DNA of 64,000 nt, taken from the NCBI GenBank assembly GCA_036362985.1, contig JAYGXS010000010.1:5157887-5221886 (forward strand), written 5' to 3'. Shown one piece after another: positions 10,649 to 22,654 of the stretch. Each line of letters opens with the position of its first letter. Position 1 is the first letter of the stretch. A model generated the notes under the pieces. The model searched no databases, was not told the origin of the DNA, and saw only the letters and a list, made by a program, of their open reading frames with translations. A program made the position numbers and the translations under genes. The DNA comes from Ligula intestinalis. Lineage: Eukaryota > Platyhelminthes > Cestoda > Diphyllobothriidea > Diphyllobothriidae.

Positions 10649-11067
10649 CGAGAGCATAAACGGCGTTGGCCGAAGTAAGAAGACTAAAGCAATAGCGAGG
10701 CTGTCGCATGTTAGCCACCTGTGTCCACTGACCGTCCAGGCTGGCGGCGTCTGGCGGCGTAAACAACTCCACAACGTTGAAGCTGTTGCTATCGTATCCG
10801 CCGGTGACGATTATTTTGCCCCGAAAGTGTGTCGCTGCGAGGGCGAATCGTGCAATGCGCATTGGGGCAGCTGACTGCCAACATTCCGTACTCGTGTCTG
10901 CGGATGCCCTTTGCTGCCAGTCTGCTCCTAGCTGACAAAACTCCACAGACGCAAGGCATGAGGAGCCATTCAAACCGCCAAAAACGAAAATGCGATTGTC
11001 GCCCGGTAGGCAGGCAGCAGCCGAGCCATATCCCCTTTTCTCCCGCAGGTCAGGTACTTTGCACCAT
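10649..11067 (-). CDS. Kelch-repeat protein, internal exon
   Basis: This exon encodes two to three Kelch blades. Visible are RIFVFGG-NG followed by a SVEFC strand, then AAPM-RFALAAT, KIIVTGGYDSN, NVVELF and W-QVANM-QPRY, ending in AVYALG. Kelch motifs have a GG pair, then Y/F, then a W about six residues later, and each forms one blade of a beta-propeller used to bind partner proteins. The acceptor CTAACAG at 11068 and donor GTAAGT at 10648 fit GT-AG rules, with phase 2 in and phase 1 out. The joined reading FGQNR-WCKVPDLREKRGYGS across the 96-base upstream intron confirms the splice. A BTB or BACK domain would be expected upstream in a KLHL-type protein, but I cannot see one here. Confidence 0.82.
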
Positions 11068-11163
11068 CTGTTAGGTGGATAGCAATCGAATGAAAAGGAG
11101 AGTAGCGACTGTTTTGCAACACGCGCAACATTACAATGATGCACCAGACGAGCGTAATCTCAC

Positions 11164-11280
11164 CTGTTCTGACCAAAGTCATAGATTTCACAGGAAGAAA
11201 GGTGTGCTCCGTTGTATCCACCAAATACGCCAATCAGCGTCCTCTCACCGTCCGCTTCCATGACTGTGGCTGCATGAGCG
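11164..11280 (-). CDS. Kelch-repeat protein, upstream exon (cut by gap)
   Basis: On the minus strand this encodes HAATVMEADGERTLIGVFGG, then YNGAHLSSCEIYDFGQN. The FGGYNG with the following YDF strand is a further Kelch blade. It ends at a GTGAGA donor at 11163, in phase 2 with the exon at 11067. The 5' side runs into the N gap at 11281-11290. The exon may continue beyond the gap. Confidence 0.74.
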
Positions 11281-11290
11281 NNNNNNNNNN
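11281..11290. other. Assembly gap (10 N)
   Basis: A run of ten N within the Kelch gene. The real size is unknown. Confidence 0.95.
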
Positions 11291-11417
11291 AGCGTGCACC
11301 TCATCCTCCAAATTATGTGGACTACTTCCTACGGGAACGAAAGTGTCCTCTGCCAAATTGGCTGCGTGTATTCTCTTGGGAAGGAGAAAAACCATAGAGG
11401 CGGGATTTGAGTTTTAG
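11291..11417 (-). CDS. Probable further Kelch-gene exon sequence
   Basis: The minus strand is open and reads KRIHAANLAEDTFVPVG, then PHNLEDEVHA up to the gap, consistent with sequence leading into the next blade. The exact 5' splice site is not clear. CTTCCCAAG near 11375 is one option. Support is the open frame and its position only. Confidence 0.4.
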
Positions 11418-12244
11418 TTAGCGGATTAGGCTTTTGTCCGTTAAAAAAGCTTTCATTTTCTAGTAAAGCGGTGCGTAAAACTAATCAGCATTTGTTCTGT
11501 GCCAAATTTGTAAAACATTATGTTACTTTAGGTTGCTGGAGCATGGGCTTGCCTGCAGTCCCTATTGCTGCACATTAAAAGGTCCAACTACGCAAGATTG
11601 CCTTTTAAAAATCGATAAAATATTGGGTGTTCTGAAAAGGAAATATCATTTGCAACCCATTGTGGCGGCTTTCAGTGCACCAAGCATCCATGTTCAACTA
11701 CAAAAACTGTCATTCTGTTAAACTGTCAGGATTAACCACCGCTCTCTGCAAGTAGCATAACCTGGCATTTACTAACTGCGTGTAGAACAAACATTAACGT
11801 GGTGAATATTTTGAATATATGGTAACGTACATTTGTAAGTTACGTGACAAGTCGAGAAGCATCAGTCAAGCAGTGCTGTAGCCGATGATAATGATGACAG
11901 AACATTGTTCAGATCTTACACTGGACGTATTTTCAGGACATAAGTTTCCTCCCTTGAAACAGCCCACGTCAGTGGTGCAGCAATCGTATACCCGTTTGCG
12001 TTTAAGGAACATGAGAGAAGCCTAAAATGTCTACTACGCATAAATAAAGTCAGTTGTCTTCGGTTGCACCACGCTTGCTTTATAAAGACATTCATTTATA
12101 CAGTATGGCGAGTGCCGCATGCAACATGCATAAGTAAGTATAATTTTGAGCATTACTCGCGTACGGGCGTGATCACATTTGCGAAAACTTAGAAATAATA
12201 GTGAGCAGTCATAGGCATATAAGGCACTGAAAATAACTTCTAGA
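11418..12244. other. No gene recognised
   Basis: A 62-codon plus-strand frame at 11533-11721 has no motif. Further 5' exons of the Kelch gene should lie at higher coordinates on the minus strand, but I could not identify any here. Confidence 0.3.
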
Positions 12245-12300
12245 AGTTATGATTATGAAACTCTAGGACGAAAGTCCTCTTGCCTTAATAAAGTGACTTC
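12245..12300 (+). repeat. LINE-A 3' end fragment
   Basis: It matches the end of LINE-A (27944-28000): GGTTATGA, then a hairpin AGGAC-GAAA-GTCCT (12265-12278), then CCTTAATAAAGTGACTT. The hairpin stem differs from LINE-A (GGGC/GCCT) by paired changes while keeping the GAAA loop. Confidence 0.6.
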
Positions 12301-12564
12301 AATACTGAGCGTTTTTAAGAAAAATAAATTTTACCGCTAATGCTTAAATTACCAAGACGTTACAAATCGCTATAAATTAGAACAATAAATTTAAATATTT
12401 TCAAAATTTGAAAACGGAATGTAAACATGTCGTTATATTGAATATCAATATTAGTATATTGAGGGATATGTAGGAAAAATTCCTTTAACTTCCCTATTTG
12501 TACATGTGTGTAGTGGTAGCAGAAAATTTGTTTCTCAGACTGTTGTCGAGGCCAGTTGTCCTGT

Positions 12565-13390
12565 GTCATAGGATGAAAATAGGAGCAGACAGTGAAAAAA
12601 TTACTCAAATAATTTTTAGGAGAATAACAGTCGCTCTTGTGGGCGTAATGCGTGGGATTTATGAGAAAAAAGGGGGTTCCAACGCGGGGGGGGGCATTGC
12701 AAAGGTTCCCAGAATCATTACCTGTGGAAGCCGCTTCCTGATTTTCCTTGCTGATTGCAGACTCCGCGAACGGAACTGAGAAAACAGAGGCATCCGCCCA
12801 GATCGTCGACTGTCCGCTTTGGGTCGAACCAAGGGTGAATGTTTAAGCCGTCAAGCCTGGCTGTTAAGATCGCTAGTGGAGTAATCACGGTACGCAGATC
12901 GTCAAGTAGGGTAGACCGGGGAGACCTTCGCATGAAGCTATGCGTGGGAAGGCGTTATAACAAGGGAAACGTGAATGGATATGAAAACTAATACTACTGA
13001 AATATTGAAAGTAGTGTTATTATTGTAAATGGTCAGTTCCGATCTATCGTGCAATTCCAGTTTCCAGTTTTCGCTTAAAGCCCTCTAGCGATTCTGACAT
13101 AACGACGTCCTGAGGAAGCGCATTCCACGCTCCGACCACCCTTTTTGAGAAGAAGTGTTTTTGAGCGTCCAGCCTGACTCCTGTTACCTTTAATTTGAGA
13201 GGATGTCCCCTCAGATTCGCGGTCGTTGTTAATTCGAAAAAATCCCCTGACAGCAGACTTGAAGGTGTAATACGCAGAATGCTAGTATCAGGTCCCCCCA
13301 AAGCTGCCTGTAGCGCAATGGGAAGAGGTTGAAATTTGACAGCCGTGTTTCATAAGGCTGCGTGCCCTGCCCCGTAACAAGTTTTCGTAT
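12565..13390 (-). pseudogene. LINE-B fragment (RT C-terminus and 3'UTR)
   Basis: A minus-strand frame at 13301-13044 carries the C-terminal LINE-B signature (LRGHPLKL, FFSKRVVGAWNALP, VVMSES). The bases up to about 13390 encode the preceding Asn-Leu-Phe-Pro-Leu stretch. Below 13044 the 3'UTR can be aligned with LINE-B, including a decayed version of the ENE-like hairpin at 12588-12632. It is 5'-truncated, like most LINE copies. Confidence 0.72.
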
Positions 13391-14715
13391 CTCAAAATAT
13401 GTTGTACATACAACCCTGAGTGGACAACTATTTGTTAAAGTTCTATTGAAAGTCTGTCAACATTTCGGTCCTTTCAGTGTCCTTGTTATTAGGTTTTGCT
13501 TCTGTTTGACGTAAACATCAAAAGAAGATACACATTAAGAGCATTTACCGAAAAATGAGTGTTTAATATATTAGTTCTTTTGAATATGACCATGCGGAGC
13601 TTATGTACAAAGGCCGAAAAACCTTCACGGTAACATATGCCACAAAGTTTGTTTATGCGCTCATAGATATTTGTGGAGTAAAACCATTTTGTCAAACAAA
13701 ATTATTTTTTCAGTTTAAGATACAAAGCTTAATAGAATAGCAAAAAACCGCGTAACTTTCATGACCAAATTTGAATTTGTATTTTATCATATATTAATAC
13801 ACATTGTTTCGATTAATTGTGTGGATTTCATACTGTGACAGCCTCTTAGGAAATCATCATTTTAGTTATATATAATAATATAAACGGACAATAGGGTTGG
13901 CGAAGTTTGGAGCTGGGTCATATCGAAAGAATCTAGCACGCAATTACGTATGATAGAAACAAATGTTTTTTTAATGTCGGTTGTACCATGGATCAACTCT
14001 AAAATAATTGAAAAAGGTATCAAAGGTATCACTTTTAGAACTGAAAACTTTTGTGAAAAATTGTTTAAATACAAGCGAAGACAACTTGACGGAATCGCCT
14101 TCATTTTCAGAAACAAGGAACCATTGACGTTTTAAAAATTACGTTGAGCTAACCTGTGTAGCTCTTTTGCACAAAATGCAACACCAAAAACGTTTAAGTC
14201 GCATTTTCTTTTACCACACCGCTCTGCTTGGTGAATACAGAAAGTCTCCGCATGTATTCCGGTGAAGGTAATGTAAAGCAGCACTTGTTGAATGTATGTT
14301 ATGTTAACTTATGCGTATATTTAAATTTTACAGTTCGCGTATGCGTGACTTAGAAACGTAAGAGACTGAAGAATAATGATCACTTAAAAAACGGTCATAT
14401 ATAAAGTCACCTGTTTTGCATTAAGATACTTATATAAGATCCCGGAAGTAATCCTCTGTGGCGGCAAAATATCCCTTGAGCAAAAAAAATGTTCTTTAAT
14501 TTGTAGTGACAATGAGTTCTTTTACCTTCAGGCAAATTTAAAAAATGTGTTTAAAAGCTGTAACTTCATTGTGACATACCCTTGGAAAACAGTTGATATA
14601 AACAGAAATTTTCCAGATGGATATTCAATTAATGCAATTTTTGTAGAGTTTACCTATATTTTAAAGTGTATTCCTACAGTAGAAGGTTTATACATGAAGA
14701 AGTTAGAGCGTTCAT
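13391..14715. other. AT-rich interval, no gene recognised
   Basis: Several short frames (60-84 codons) on both strands lack motifs. The composition is uniformly AT-rich, as for intergenic or intronic flatworm DNA. Confidence 0.3.
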
Positions 14716-14719
14716 CGGA

Positions 14720-15695
14720 ATCATAACTTTATTCGTCTGAGCTTTCGGGCTCTTGCGAGAGTCCATCGTAAGAGATAAACGGTCCACGAAAAGCAAGCAA
14801 CAGTTATAGAGGCCGGAAACAATCAACTGTTAGAGGGGAGGGGGTATAAGGCGAGACGAAGAGTAGGGTGGGGAGGGAAGGGAGGAGTGGCTGAGGTGTA
14901 GAGGAGAAGTATGGGGGGGGAACTCATTAATCACCAGTTTTAGTCGTGCGTAGATGCCGACGGAGAGCGATGTAGGCGGGAGCCAACTCAGTGCACCGGT
15001 TGACTGACTTGTCATCTGAGGCCCAGGCTTCAATTAATTCTCGTGCGGTTTTGCTGTCGGCGTGAGCAACTATTCTTGCAACCGCGAAATTAAATGTGTG
15101 GCCCGTTTCATAGGTGTGGGCCGCCACTTGCGACTGGTCGTCCCCCTGTCTGACAGCTAGCTTATGTTCGTTCATGCGCGAACCAAGCATCCTTCTTGTC
15201 TGTCCGGTATAATTCCGGGGACAGTTCAGACATGGTATGCGATACAGTACGCCTGACTGCTCACTGAGACTAAGTTGTTCCTTTACTCTCATAACACGGC
15301 TGCGCATGGTGGCCTTGGGGCGGTGCGCAATTCCGACGCCTAGTCCCTCAGCAATGTGCTCTCTCGCTTCCGACACATCCTTGATGTATGGCAGCGCATG
15401 CCATATCACAGGGGTTTGTTCGGATCTGGTCCTCGGAGGACGGGCACGCCGGCAACGGTAAATGAAGGCCTTCGGATAGCCATTCCGCATCAATTGGTTG
15501 TGCAGATAGCGGGCCTCCTGTGCTTTGACCTCCGGATTGCTGCAATGAGTCTAAATTCTTTTAAACAACGTTCTCACGCAGCTTCGGTTGTGAGCCACGG
15601 GATGGTTGCTGTGAAAGTTGAGAAGCTGTGTGGTGTTTGTCCGGTGTTTTTGTCTGTCACTGTATTCACAGCTCTGAAACCGTTGCTATAGCTTC
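14720..15695 (-). mobile_element. Penelope-like element, 3' part with GIY-YIG endonuclease
   Basis: On the minus strand, 15695-15480 encodes the end of a Penelope-type RT (NFHSNHPVAH, RTLFKRI) and leads through one frameshift into the frame at 15493-14927 (188 codons). That frame holds a GIY-YIG nuclease. GVLYRIPCLNCPRNYTGQTR supplies the GIY/YIG strands and the conserved Arg, followed by a Asn-Glu-His triplet and HTYETGHTFNF. Penelope-like elements use this nuclease to nick their target. The 3' flank (14770-14720) carries a Ser/Glu-rich tail and an AATAAA. The element is 5'-truncated within the RT, so it cannot move by itself. Most metazoan LINEs nearby use an APE nuclease instead, which makes this a distinct lineage. 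Confidence 0.8.
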
Positions 15696-16795
15696 GCTGC
15701 TGACGGTGTCAGTGCCAGTGGAGGGTACAGGCATGTCCTGCTGTGCACTCCGCTGCATTCTGGTCAGATTGATGTCAACTCTTCCAAGTCAGCCAAAATG
15801 CACCGCTGTCATCTTCGACTGCATTGCATCCCTCGAGCGCGATCGATAGGCAAGTGCGCTTGCGACGCAATATGTACAGTGTGCGCTGTAAACCGTGCAA
15901 ATCTCATAAATATTTGATGATTACTCGCATACCAGTGTAAACGCATTAACAAAATCATAGCAATAGTAATGAAGAGCATTAAGCATATTTAGAACTTGAA
16001 AGGATTATAAGAAGAACTGAGTGTTTTTTTAGATTATATTGACCCGATAATTTTCAATTTAACAAAAATAGTTATAAATTACAACAATAAATTTATATCT
16101 TTTGTTTATCTGGAACATATATGGAACTTATTGCTTTATAGAAAAATACATTTTATTTAGTAAAAATCTTTGTGCAGATTACCATTAATAAAAAAGTATT
16201 TATTTAATATTGCCCTTGTAATTTTAGAATCATTTCCTGTTTTTGCAGCGTCTTCATTTGTTAATACATATATTGATCTTCTGTTCGATGTCCCCGCATG
16301 ACCACCTACCAACACATGGCAGCACCCACTTGGTGTGGTTTGACTTGGCTAAACGGCAATGGCCATGTTTACTTTACAGAAATACTCGGAAATTACCTAA
16401 ATGGGTTAAATGACCATTTTTATATATAAAGGTACTACCCTTATCATAATACACAAAAACTCATCTAATAAATCCTAGGAAGTCTCATAGATTGGCCATA
16501 ATGAGTGGTTTATATTAAGTGATGCCAAATAACAATAAAAAATATGGCGTTCAGTCGCCCACTTAGACGTCTCATTAGTGTTTGGTTTGTGGTAAGTGTC
16601 GCTAACTTCTTATCCGGCGTACGTTTGTGTGGCCTTTCGTATGTTATTCTGCGTCAATTTCTTGTACATTATACCTTAATGTATTATGCCATAATTGGTT
16701 TGTTTTACGATTGCTAACGTATAAACAGGTATATTAACCGATTATCACTTCTACTGCCTAAAAAAACAGATAAACCGTTAATGTTTCATTTTTAT
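15696..16795. other. No gene recognised
   Basis: AT-rich. The 5' terminus of the Tnp2-type transposon at 16.8 kb should lie here, but I could not locate an inverted repeat. Confidence 0.3.
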
Positions 16796-16799
16796 TGTT

Positions 16800-18900
16800 G
16801 GTGGGTAGCAATGGTTAAACGTAAGTATTGTGGTTTTCACCCCAGCACTACAAACAAATGGATTGTACGCCAGAGGAAGGCGTATGGGAAACGATTCCGT
16901 TCATCCAACGTCTTCGGTGGTTAATCAATCTCCAGAATTGGGAATGCCCGAACGAAGTTCGGAAGTTTCTTTGAGTAGGCATTTTATGATTGTTCTTTAC
17001 TTGAAATATAGAACCCCCAGAAACTGATCAAACAGTGTAGGCGGTTGGAGGCAGGGACTTCCTGGTTGAGAAACTGGAATTCTGCTTGAGGTGGCACTTG
17101 AAGCTGCCTTTAATGAGCGACATGTTCAAACTTCTGCGGCCTGACCACCCAGAGCTGCCAAAAAACTAAACGACTGCCAATAGAGGAGAATATACGAGTC
17201 CCAGGCAGCAGTTCAGACGAAGAAGATGCGATCACTGGAACTCAAGGATTTTGTTAAAAACGCCTAGAACCTGTATTAAGAAGGCCCTGGTAAAAGGAAC
17301 TTATGTTCATTTGGGCCTTGAACGTGGTCTGCTCGATGACCTGATAACACGCCATGCAACGAACATTGCCGACTTGCGCGTTCAACTGCACATGACGGAC
17401 TGAAGCATTTGAACAGCTCTGCTACGTGCGTGTGGCCAATCCTTGCGCAGGTAAGCCACCCGTTTGTTGGACAGCCCTTCGTTGTTAGAGTGTTCTGTGG
17501 TTTCGGTAAACCAAATCCGTTGAAACTCTTCCGGGAAAATAGTAGCTGCGAGTTGAATGAGCGTCTTGCTCATGGCCTGCAAAATGCAAATGGAGATAAC
17601 ATCGTTAAGGTGCATCTAGCCAATATTTTATGTGACGACCCTGCTCGCGCTTACGTAGGACAAATTAAAGCTCACAATGGCTTTTATGCACGTGAAAGAT
17701 ATATTGTATTCGAGATTTAATTTTAACTACTACAGGTGTTGTCATAAGGGCGAACATCGTACAAACCGCATGCCATTTCCATTGCACAGTGGGCGTCTGC
17801 GAAACGACAGGTCGTTTCGATTAGAAGATTAGCAACAGCATCATAAGGGCATGTCTCCGTTCCTAGAGTTGCCCGTCGACATGATTGCCATATTTCCGCT
17901 CGACTATATGCACCTCGTTTGCCAGGGTGTCGTACTTAGATTGTTACATTCGTGGACACTGGAACAAAAAGAATCCGTCGTTTGCCTCAACGCATGTATT
18001 AAGACATGAAGTAAATGCATGTCAGCAGAATTTTCACGACAGTGTAGATCAGTTGAGTATCTGTCATTATGGAAAAGAACTGAGAACAGACACTTTTTGC
18101 TTTCTATCGGGCCTGTTATTGCATCGTCCTATCTTGAAGACTACCACGACAAACATTTTTATAAAAACTTTTCATCGCGACGTACATATTTTTTCATCTA
18201 ACATTGCACGTATCCTGCGCTGCGTATGCCCGTGACCTTTTAAAATGGTTTGTTTTCCATTATCCCTCTTTATATAGCTGTTGTGATATTATTTATAATG
18301 TACATGTTATCTTTCATCTGCATGAGGATGCTACTCGTTTTGGAATTCTGGATAGTTATTCGGCATTTCCATTCGAGTCTTTTTTACAAAGTGTTCGAGA
18401 AAACATCGAGAGGTCCACCCACTTAGCCTCACAGGTTTTCAGATGGCTCGCTAGGTTACGGCGAGCTCCACTATTGTTAGAAGATGATGAGGGAGTCGCA
18501 CGACCCTTACAAACTGCCCCAGCTATCCACCATGATTTTTCACAAGGACTATATATTATGTCCACGCAGTCACCCAATAATGTCGTACTAATTGGACACA
18601 AGCCATGCATCTTGACATCTGTGACGGCTACGGACATAAAATATCGACCTTTTAGTGACAATAAGGACATTTTTACACTCACTTACCTCCGCTCTTCCAT
18701 TCTGTGCATTTTTAAAGCTTCTGTTTCATCAGCCATGCTATTAGATGGTACACTGGACCATATAATCTGTAAATACGTAGCCTTTAACATTGACGGCCAA
18801 TTTTCTCGTTCCCCCTACTACACACTTGCAATTCATAGGGATCTCTTTTTGCAAAATGTAGCTTTCGCCTGGCACTTACTCACAGAATGTTATTCTTAAC
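16800..18900 (+). pseudogene. Tnp2-type (CACTA-like) transposase, decayed
   Basis: Translated in pieces, the plus strand shows landmarks of the animal Tnp2/DUF4218-type transposase in order. These are HPFVGQPFVVRVFCGFGKPN (17456), NIVKVHLANILCDDPARA then QIKAHNGFYARE (17600), [20 protein letters not shown] (17867), RSVEYLSLWK...HFLLSIGPV (18050), and YNVHVIFHLHEDATRFGIL then YSAFPFESFL (18295). The enzyme class catalyses cut-and-paste transposition in the nucleus. Frameshifts and stops occur between most blocks. A 231-codon frame at 18204-18899 covers only the last block and then runs past the similarity. The assignment to CACTA-like rests on the LDYMHLVC and AFPFE motifs. I did not find terminal repeats. 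Confidence 0.68.
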
Positions 18901-19001
18901 TTACACGGCCAATTTTCTCTAATTCCTTTACTACTCCCTGCCATTTCATAGTGATCCTTTTTTGCGCCATGTTACTTTCGACAAACACTTACTCATGGAA
19001 T
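18793..19001 (+). repeat. Tandem duplication of about 114 bases
   Basis: GGCCAATTTTCTC...CACTTACTCACAGAATGT (18793-18890) is repeated with substitutions at 18907-19001 (GGCCAATTTTCTC...CACTTACTCATGGAATGT). It lies downstream of the transposase remnant. Confidence 0.6.
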
Positions 19002-19089
19002 GTACGGTTAAGGTGGCCGACTTTCGAAAGCATGTACCCCGTTGTGGAATTTCCTCAAAGTGTCAAGGCGGAGGCCTCGGCCTAGTTTA

Positions 19090-20345
19090 TTGACGCTGGC
19101 ATCATACTGTGGCCCAAAAACGCAAACACCGGGCTAGATTTTCAGCAAACAACCAGCGGCCATCAGATAGTTCAAAGGTTTACGTAGTTAATGTGCTGCA
19201 AAGCGGACTTACACTGCAGCAGGCCCGAGACAGTGCCGGAAAGGTGACAACACATGAGAACATCCCTTGTTCCGAGTCGCAGGAATTGGGCATGGGCAGG
19301 AAAACCAGGTATTTATCCCTTGAGGTATATACAGTTAATTTTCTTTTGCAGACGTAAACACATAATTTCGTCTGACTCAGGAGACGATGAGTATTTGCAG
19401 CAGCTGCCCGATTTGCCAAGACCACCCGAACTGCAACGGTAAGTCTGATTATCGCCTTTATGATGTAGGCCTAGTGCAGAGGTCAAGGTGCCGCACTTTT
19501 TCAAGTTCGCGTCGCATTGATCAAAACAGCCAACACCACCAGCCGTGATCCAGTAGCCAACTTTCAGTTTTTAATACTTACGGCTGTCTATGGAAATGCA
19601 GGTGCCCGTCTGCAAGTCCTCCACGGAAAATGTTTGTTGCCAGCAGATGTTGAAGGACATAAGCGACATAAAGGGTAAACTGCTGGCAAGGACCGCATCG
19701 TTGGAGTTCGTCTACTTACCACCTTCCAAAATATCCTGTAGAAAGAGAGATGCATATAGTTTCAAGGGAGTTGTTACGTTCAACGGTAATATGCTACAAG
19801 TCCAAGCGACAATGGCAAATATCGCTAGCACATTGGAGAGGAATAGAGCCGTTGCTCATGTCAAGTCTTCATCACTTACCTTCTCATTATGCACGGTAAA
19901 AAGCCTATGACAATTTAGTTTGTCGAATAAGTAAAGAGGAAGGGTTAGCAGGCAAGGCAGTATGTGCACATTTATTTCATTATTTTCAGATCAAGCATCT
20001 GGCGCTGGTAGGCGGTCGATCAGATGCACATTTGATTCGGAATCTCCTAAAATTCCTACTAAGCCCGCCGAATTGCCATACATTCTGCAGGGCCAGGGGA
20101 TCAAAAGACAAGAAGTCATTTTTTGCTTACCCTTTGTTTTTCATTCTCAAAGGTAGGTCTAATTTATATTTATTGACCGACATCGATTCCGTTGCACGTA
20201 ATGGTCAATATAGTGACTGCGATATAGTTGTAGTACGGCAAACGGCCATAAAATGGTTCCATGAATCATCGGACCAGTATGGTGGGCGGTCAAAAGGTCG
20301 GCGCGACATGAAGAAGGTACCAAATGTTTCCTTGAATTAGTGTTC
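19090..20345 (+). pseudogene. Second gene of the Tnp2-type transposon (accessory protein), spliced
   Basis: Exons can be read with GT-AG introns. One ends at 19308 and rejoins at 19352 after a 43-base intron, giving QARDSAGK, GMGRKT, RKHIISSDSGDD, then EYLQQLPDLPRPPELQR. The next donor is GTAAGT after 19438, with an acceptor at 19601 followed by VPVCKSSTENVCCQQMLKDI. Later open pieces lie at 19990-20150 and 20165-20340 (IVVRQTAIKWFHESSDQYGG). The pattern of a basic, Ser/Asp-rich and then Pro-rich segment followed by a C-terminal helical domain resembles the second protein found beside animal Tnp2-type transposases, which often carries a DUF4806 domain. That link is inference. Whether the gene is still intact is unclear. 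Confidence 0.45.
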
Positions 20346-20632
20346 GCATACATTTAGATAACAAGTATCAGCACTGACGTTTCTGCATGCCCACAATTAT
20401 CCCCAGCCAAGGAAGCAGTAAGCTATCTTGTTAAATTACTACGCATTTATATCTATGTGTAATAGTTTATGATTACTACTATTTCTTTTATCCTCTTTAA
20501 GTACGTATGACTTACAACGTTTGCGTCCCCTGCAGGTACAACCGGCGGCAAGTGGAAGTGAGCCCTCTTCTTCAATCCAGAAACGATAACGATACGGATA
20601 CAGCTTTTTACAATTTTTTATAGCTTGTACTC

Positions 20633-20638
20633 AATAAA
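20633..20638 (+). terminator. Polyadenylation signal after the transposon's second gene
   Basis: AATAAA in the context GTACTCAATAAACTTTTTATT, about 40 bases after a Ser-rich open piece (20536-20590) that follows a CCCTGCAG acceptor. It could end the second transposon gene. Confidence 0.35.
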
Positions 20639-20649
20639 CTTTTTATTTT

Positions 20650-22134
20650 CTAAAATTTCCCTTCACTTCCTCTTATGCCCCATTAGAGTAATATAAAAGT
20701 GCTAATGGGTGTTCGATACGATAAACCTTTCTGTGAGAACGTGGCAAGGTGAACTTGCGTGAACGATAATAATAATATGGCAAAGCCCTGCCGACATTTT
20801 TAACCATGGTGTGGCCAAACGGCACGATCGACGAGAATGCCGCGGCGGTTTGCCATTGCATCGCGCCGTCGCGCCACGCCTGGTGACGCGTGGCTAGTCG
20901 TGCCTGTAGCTGACAGGGCAATTACTCCCAAAATATTTTTGTGGACTCTTGCTATACCATGCTTACACCAATGAGCGCATTTAAATATCGTTTTTTCCAG
21001 ACAAATGTTATTCAGATAAAAATATGTAATCGCCAAGCCAAATATTCAATAATTTTGGGGGAATTTAAGACAGGTTTTTGTCTTTCTTTCAAATGGGAAT
21101 GTGAATTTAAACACGCTTACTCCATCTGGAGAGGCACATGCATCAAAGTTAAATTTAAGTGTAGACATGGGTCCGTGTTTTTCGTTATTTTAGATGTACT
21201 TAACCCTCGTTGTGAAAAGCTGACATTCTGAAAGTAGATAACCGTATTAAAATAGATCACAATTTCCTTGCAGACTGTTAATATTTCCATTACACATGGT
21301 ATACAACTTCCGAGCTTAAGAGCGTCCCTCAGGTTATGTTTGAAGAGTTCTGCTCACAGAGGTTAAACTTATCTTGACTCCAGCATATCACATCGGGGCA
21401 ATTAGGTTGACCTTCAGAAGATGGGACAGTTATAGAAGGTTGTCCTGTAAGTGCTAAAAAGTGCGGAATAACAAATGAATTCCTCCAGCGCTCGAAAACG
21501 TATCTTATGTATGCATGAAAACACTTGAGGTGAGCGTTATCATTCATTAAAAAACAATAAATATTGTATATCACACAGCAAAAAATGGACTGTATGCCAG
21601 ATTTCTGAATCACAAACAATTGTCCAAAATGTCCTCGATAAGGTGAAATTAAACACTAGGAAAATCCTACATGTTTCATCATTCAGATGGTTTGCGTGAC
21701 TGAGCGACCAACTAGTCTGTTCAGAGGATACCCCAGTTATTTACAATATTTTCTGCAAATTGTGAGCTCTGTCTTAAAAATACAAGGTAAGAGAATGTAA
21801 AATTTTCATTACTTTACGAAAGTACCTAATTTGTTAGGATAGTGTCCACTATAAGCCTTCACCAATATTTGGTAGCAGCAGGCGAGGCAGTGGCTAAACG
21901 GCTAGCGAATCCAGGGCTCTGTTGTCAGAAGCCATTTCACATCCGTGGCCGTCGCCGATGCCAAGTGGCGATGGCATATTGTCCCCACCCCTGCCTAGTA
22001 GCAGTCGTTTTCTCCGTGCCAATGACAGTAATTATCACTCCACGTACCTAACTGATGAACAAAGCTCACAAGCTATCCCAATTTCTTGCTCTGCCCTTCA
22101 ATCCGATGCCTTAAGGTTGCATTTTGCATGTGTG
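20650..22134. other. No gene recognised
   Basis: A short GC-rich island (20790-20920) sits in otherwise AT-rich DNA. Frames of 62-102 codons show no motif. At 21890 there is an A-box-like string (GTGGCTAAACGG) but no B box follows. Confidence 0.3.
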
Positions 22135-22138
22135 TAGT

Positions 22139-22490
22139 CTATGCATATATCACCATTAACTGCGTAATTGCGTTAATTACGGTTTCAATTTCTCGTCCTT
22201 CGTGGGAAATATTATTTGCGGGATTTCGGTTCACCTAGCCCTCTGGCGGACTTTCGTTGTTAGCTATTGGATTCACTTTTGCAATAACTCCACCCTCAGA
22301 AGACACGACAGGACATTAGTCAAAACGAGCATCATCTCCGTCACTGCCTTCTGTCAAAAATTCTCCGGGATTCCAGCTCTCTACAAACGGCTGAGTCGTT
22401 TCAATAACCTTTTTCATACAGTTGAGCGCTTTATACATATTGCACAGAGCTTTAATATCGTTCATCGTCAGTCTGATCTATTATGGGATC
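22139..22490 (+). repeat. LINE-A 5' sequence, direct repeat copy 1
   Basis: About 350 bases here are repeated at 22935-23280 with roughly seven visible differences (about 98 percent identity by eye). Copy 2 leads straight into the LINE-A coding region, so both are probably LINE-A 5'UTR units, like the promoter monomers of some LINEs. Alternatively it is a local duplication or an assembly artefact near the N gap. Confidence 0.6.
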
Positions 22491-22654
22491 TATTATGGGG
22501 CTTTATAGGGCTTAATCACTACAAATATACAAAACGTCTTAGCAATTACGCGCTGGAAAACTTTCGAGGGTAGGCTAACTGCTTATAAGGGATTTACTAG
22601 ACTATTCTAGTGGAATAGTCGTAAAATCCAGTAAAGAGATTGACGGTGAAGATT

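Noticed and set aside
12670..12700. G-rich run as a G-quadruplex or regulatory site
   Set aside because: A single run of eight G with no further tracts. Low complexity within LINE-B 3'UTR.
18204..18899. 231-codon frame as an intact gene
   Set aside because: Only the first 80-90 codons match the transposase. The rest is read-through of unrelated frame, and upstream parts of the enzyme lie in other frames.
21885..21915. tRNA-derived SINE head near 21890
   Set aside because: A-box-like string only. No B box within 60 bases on that strand.
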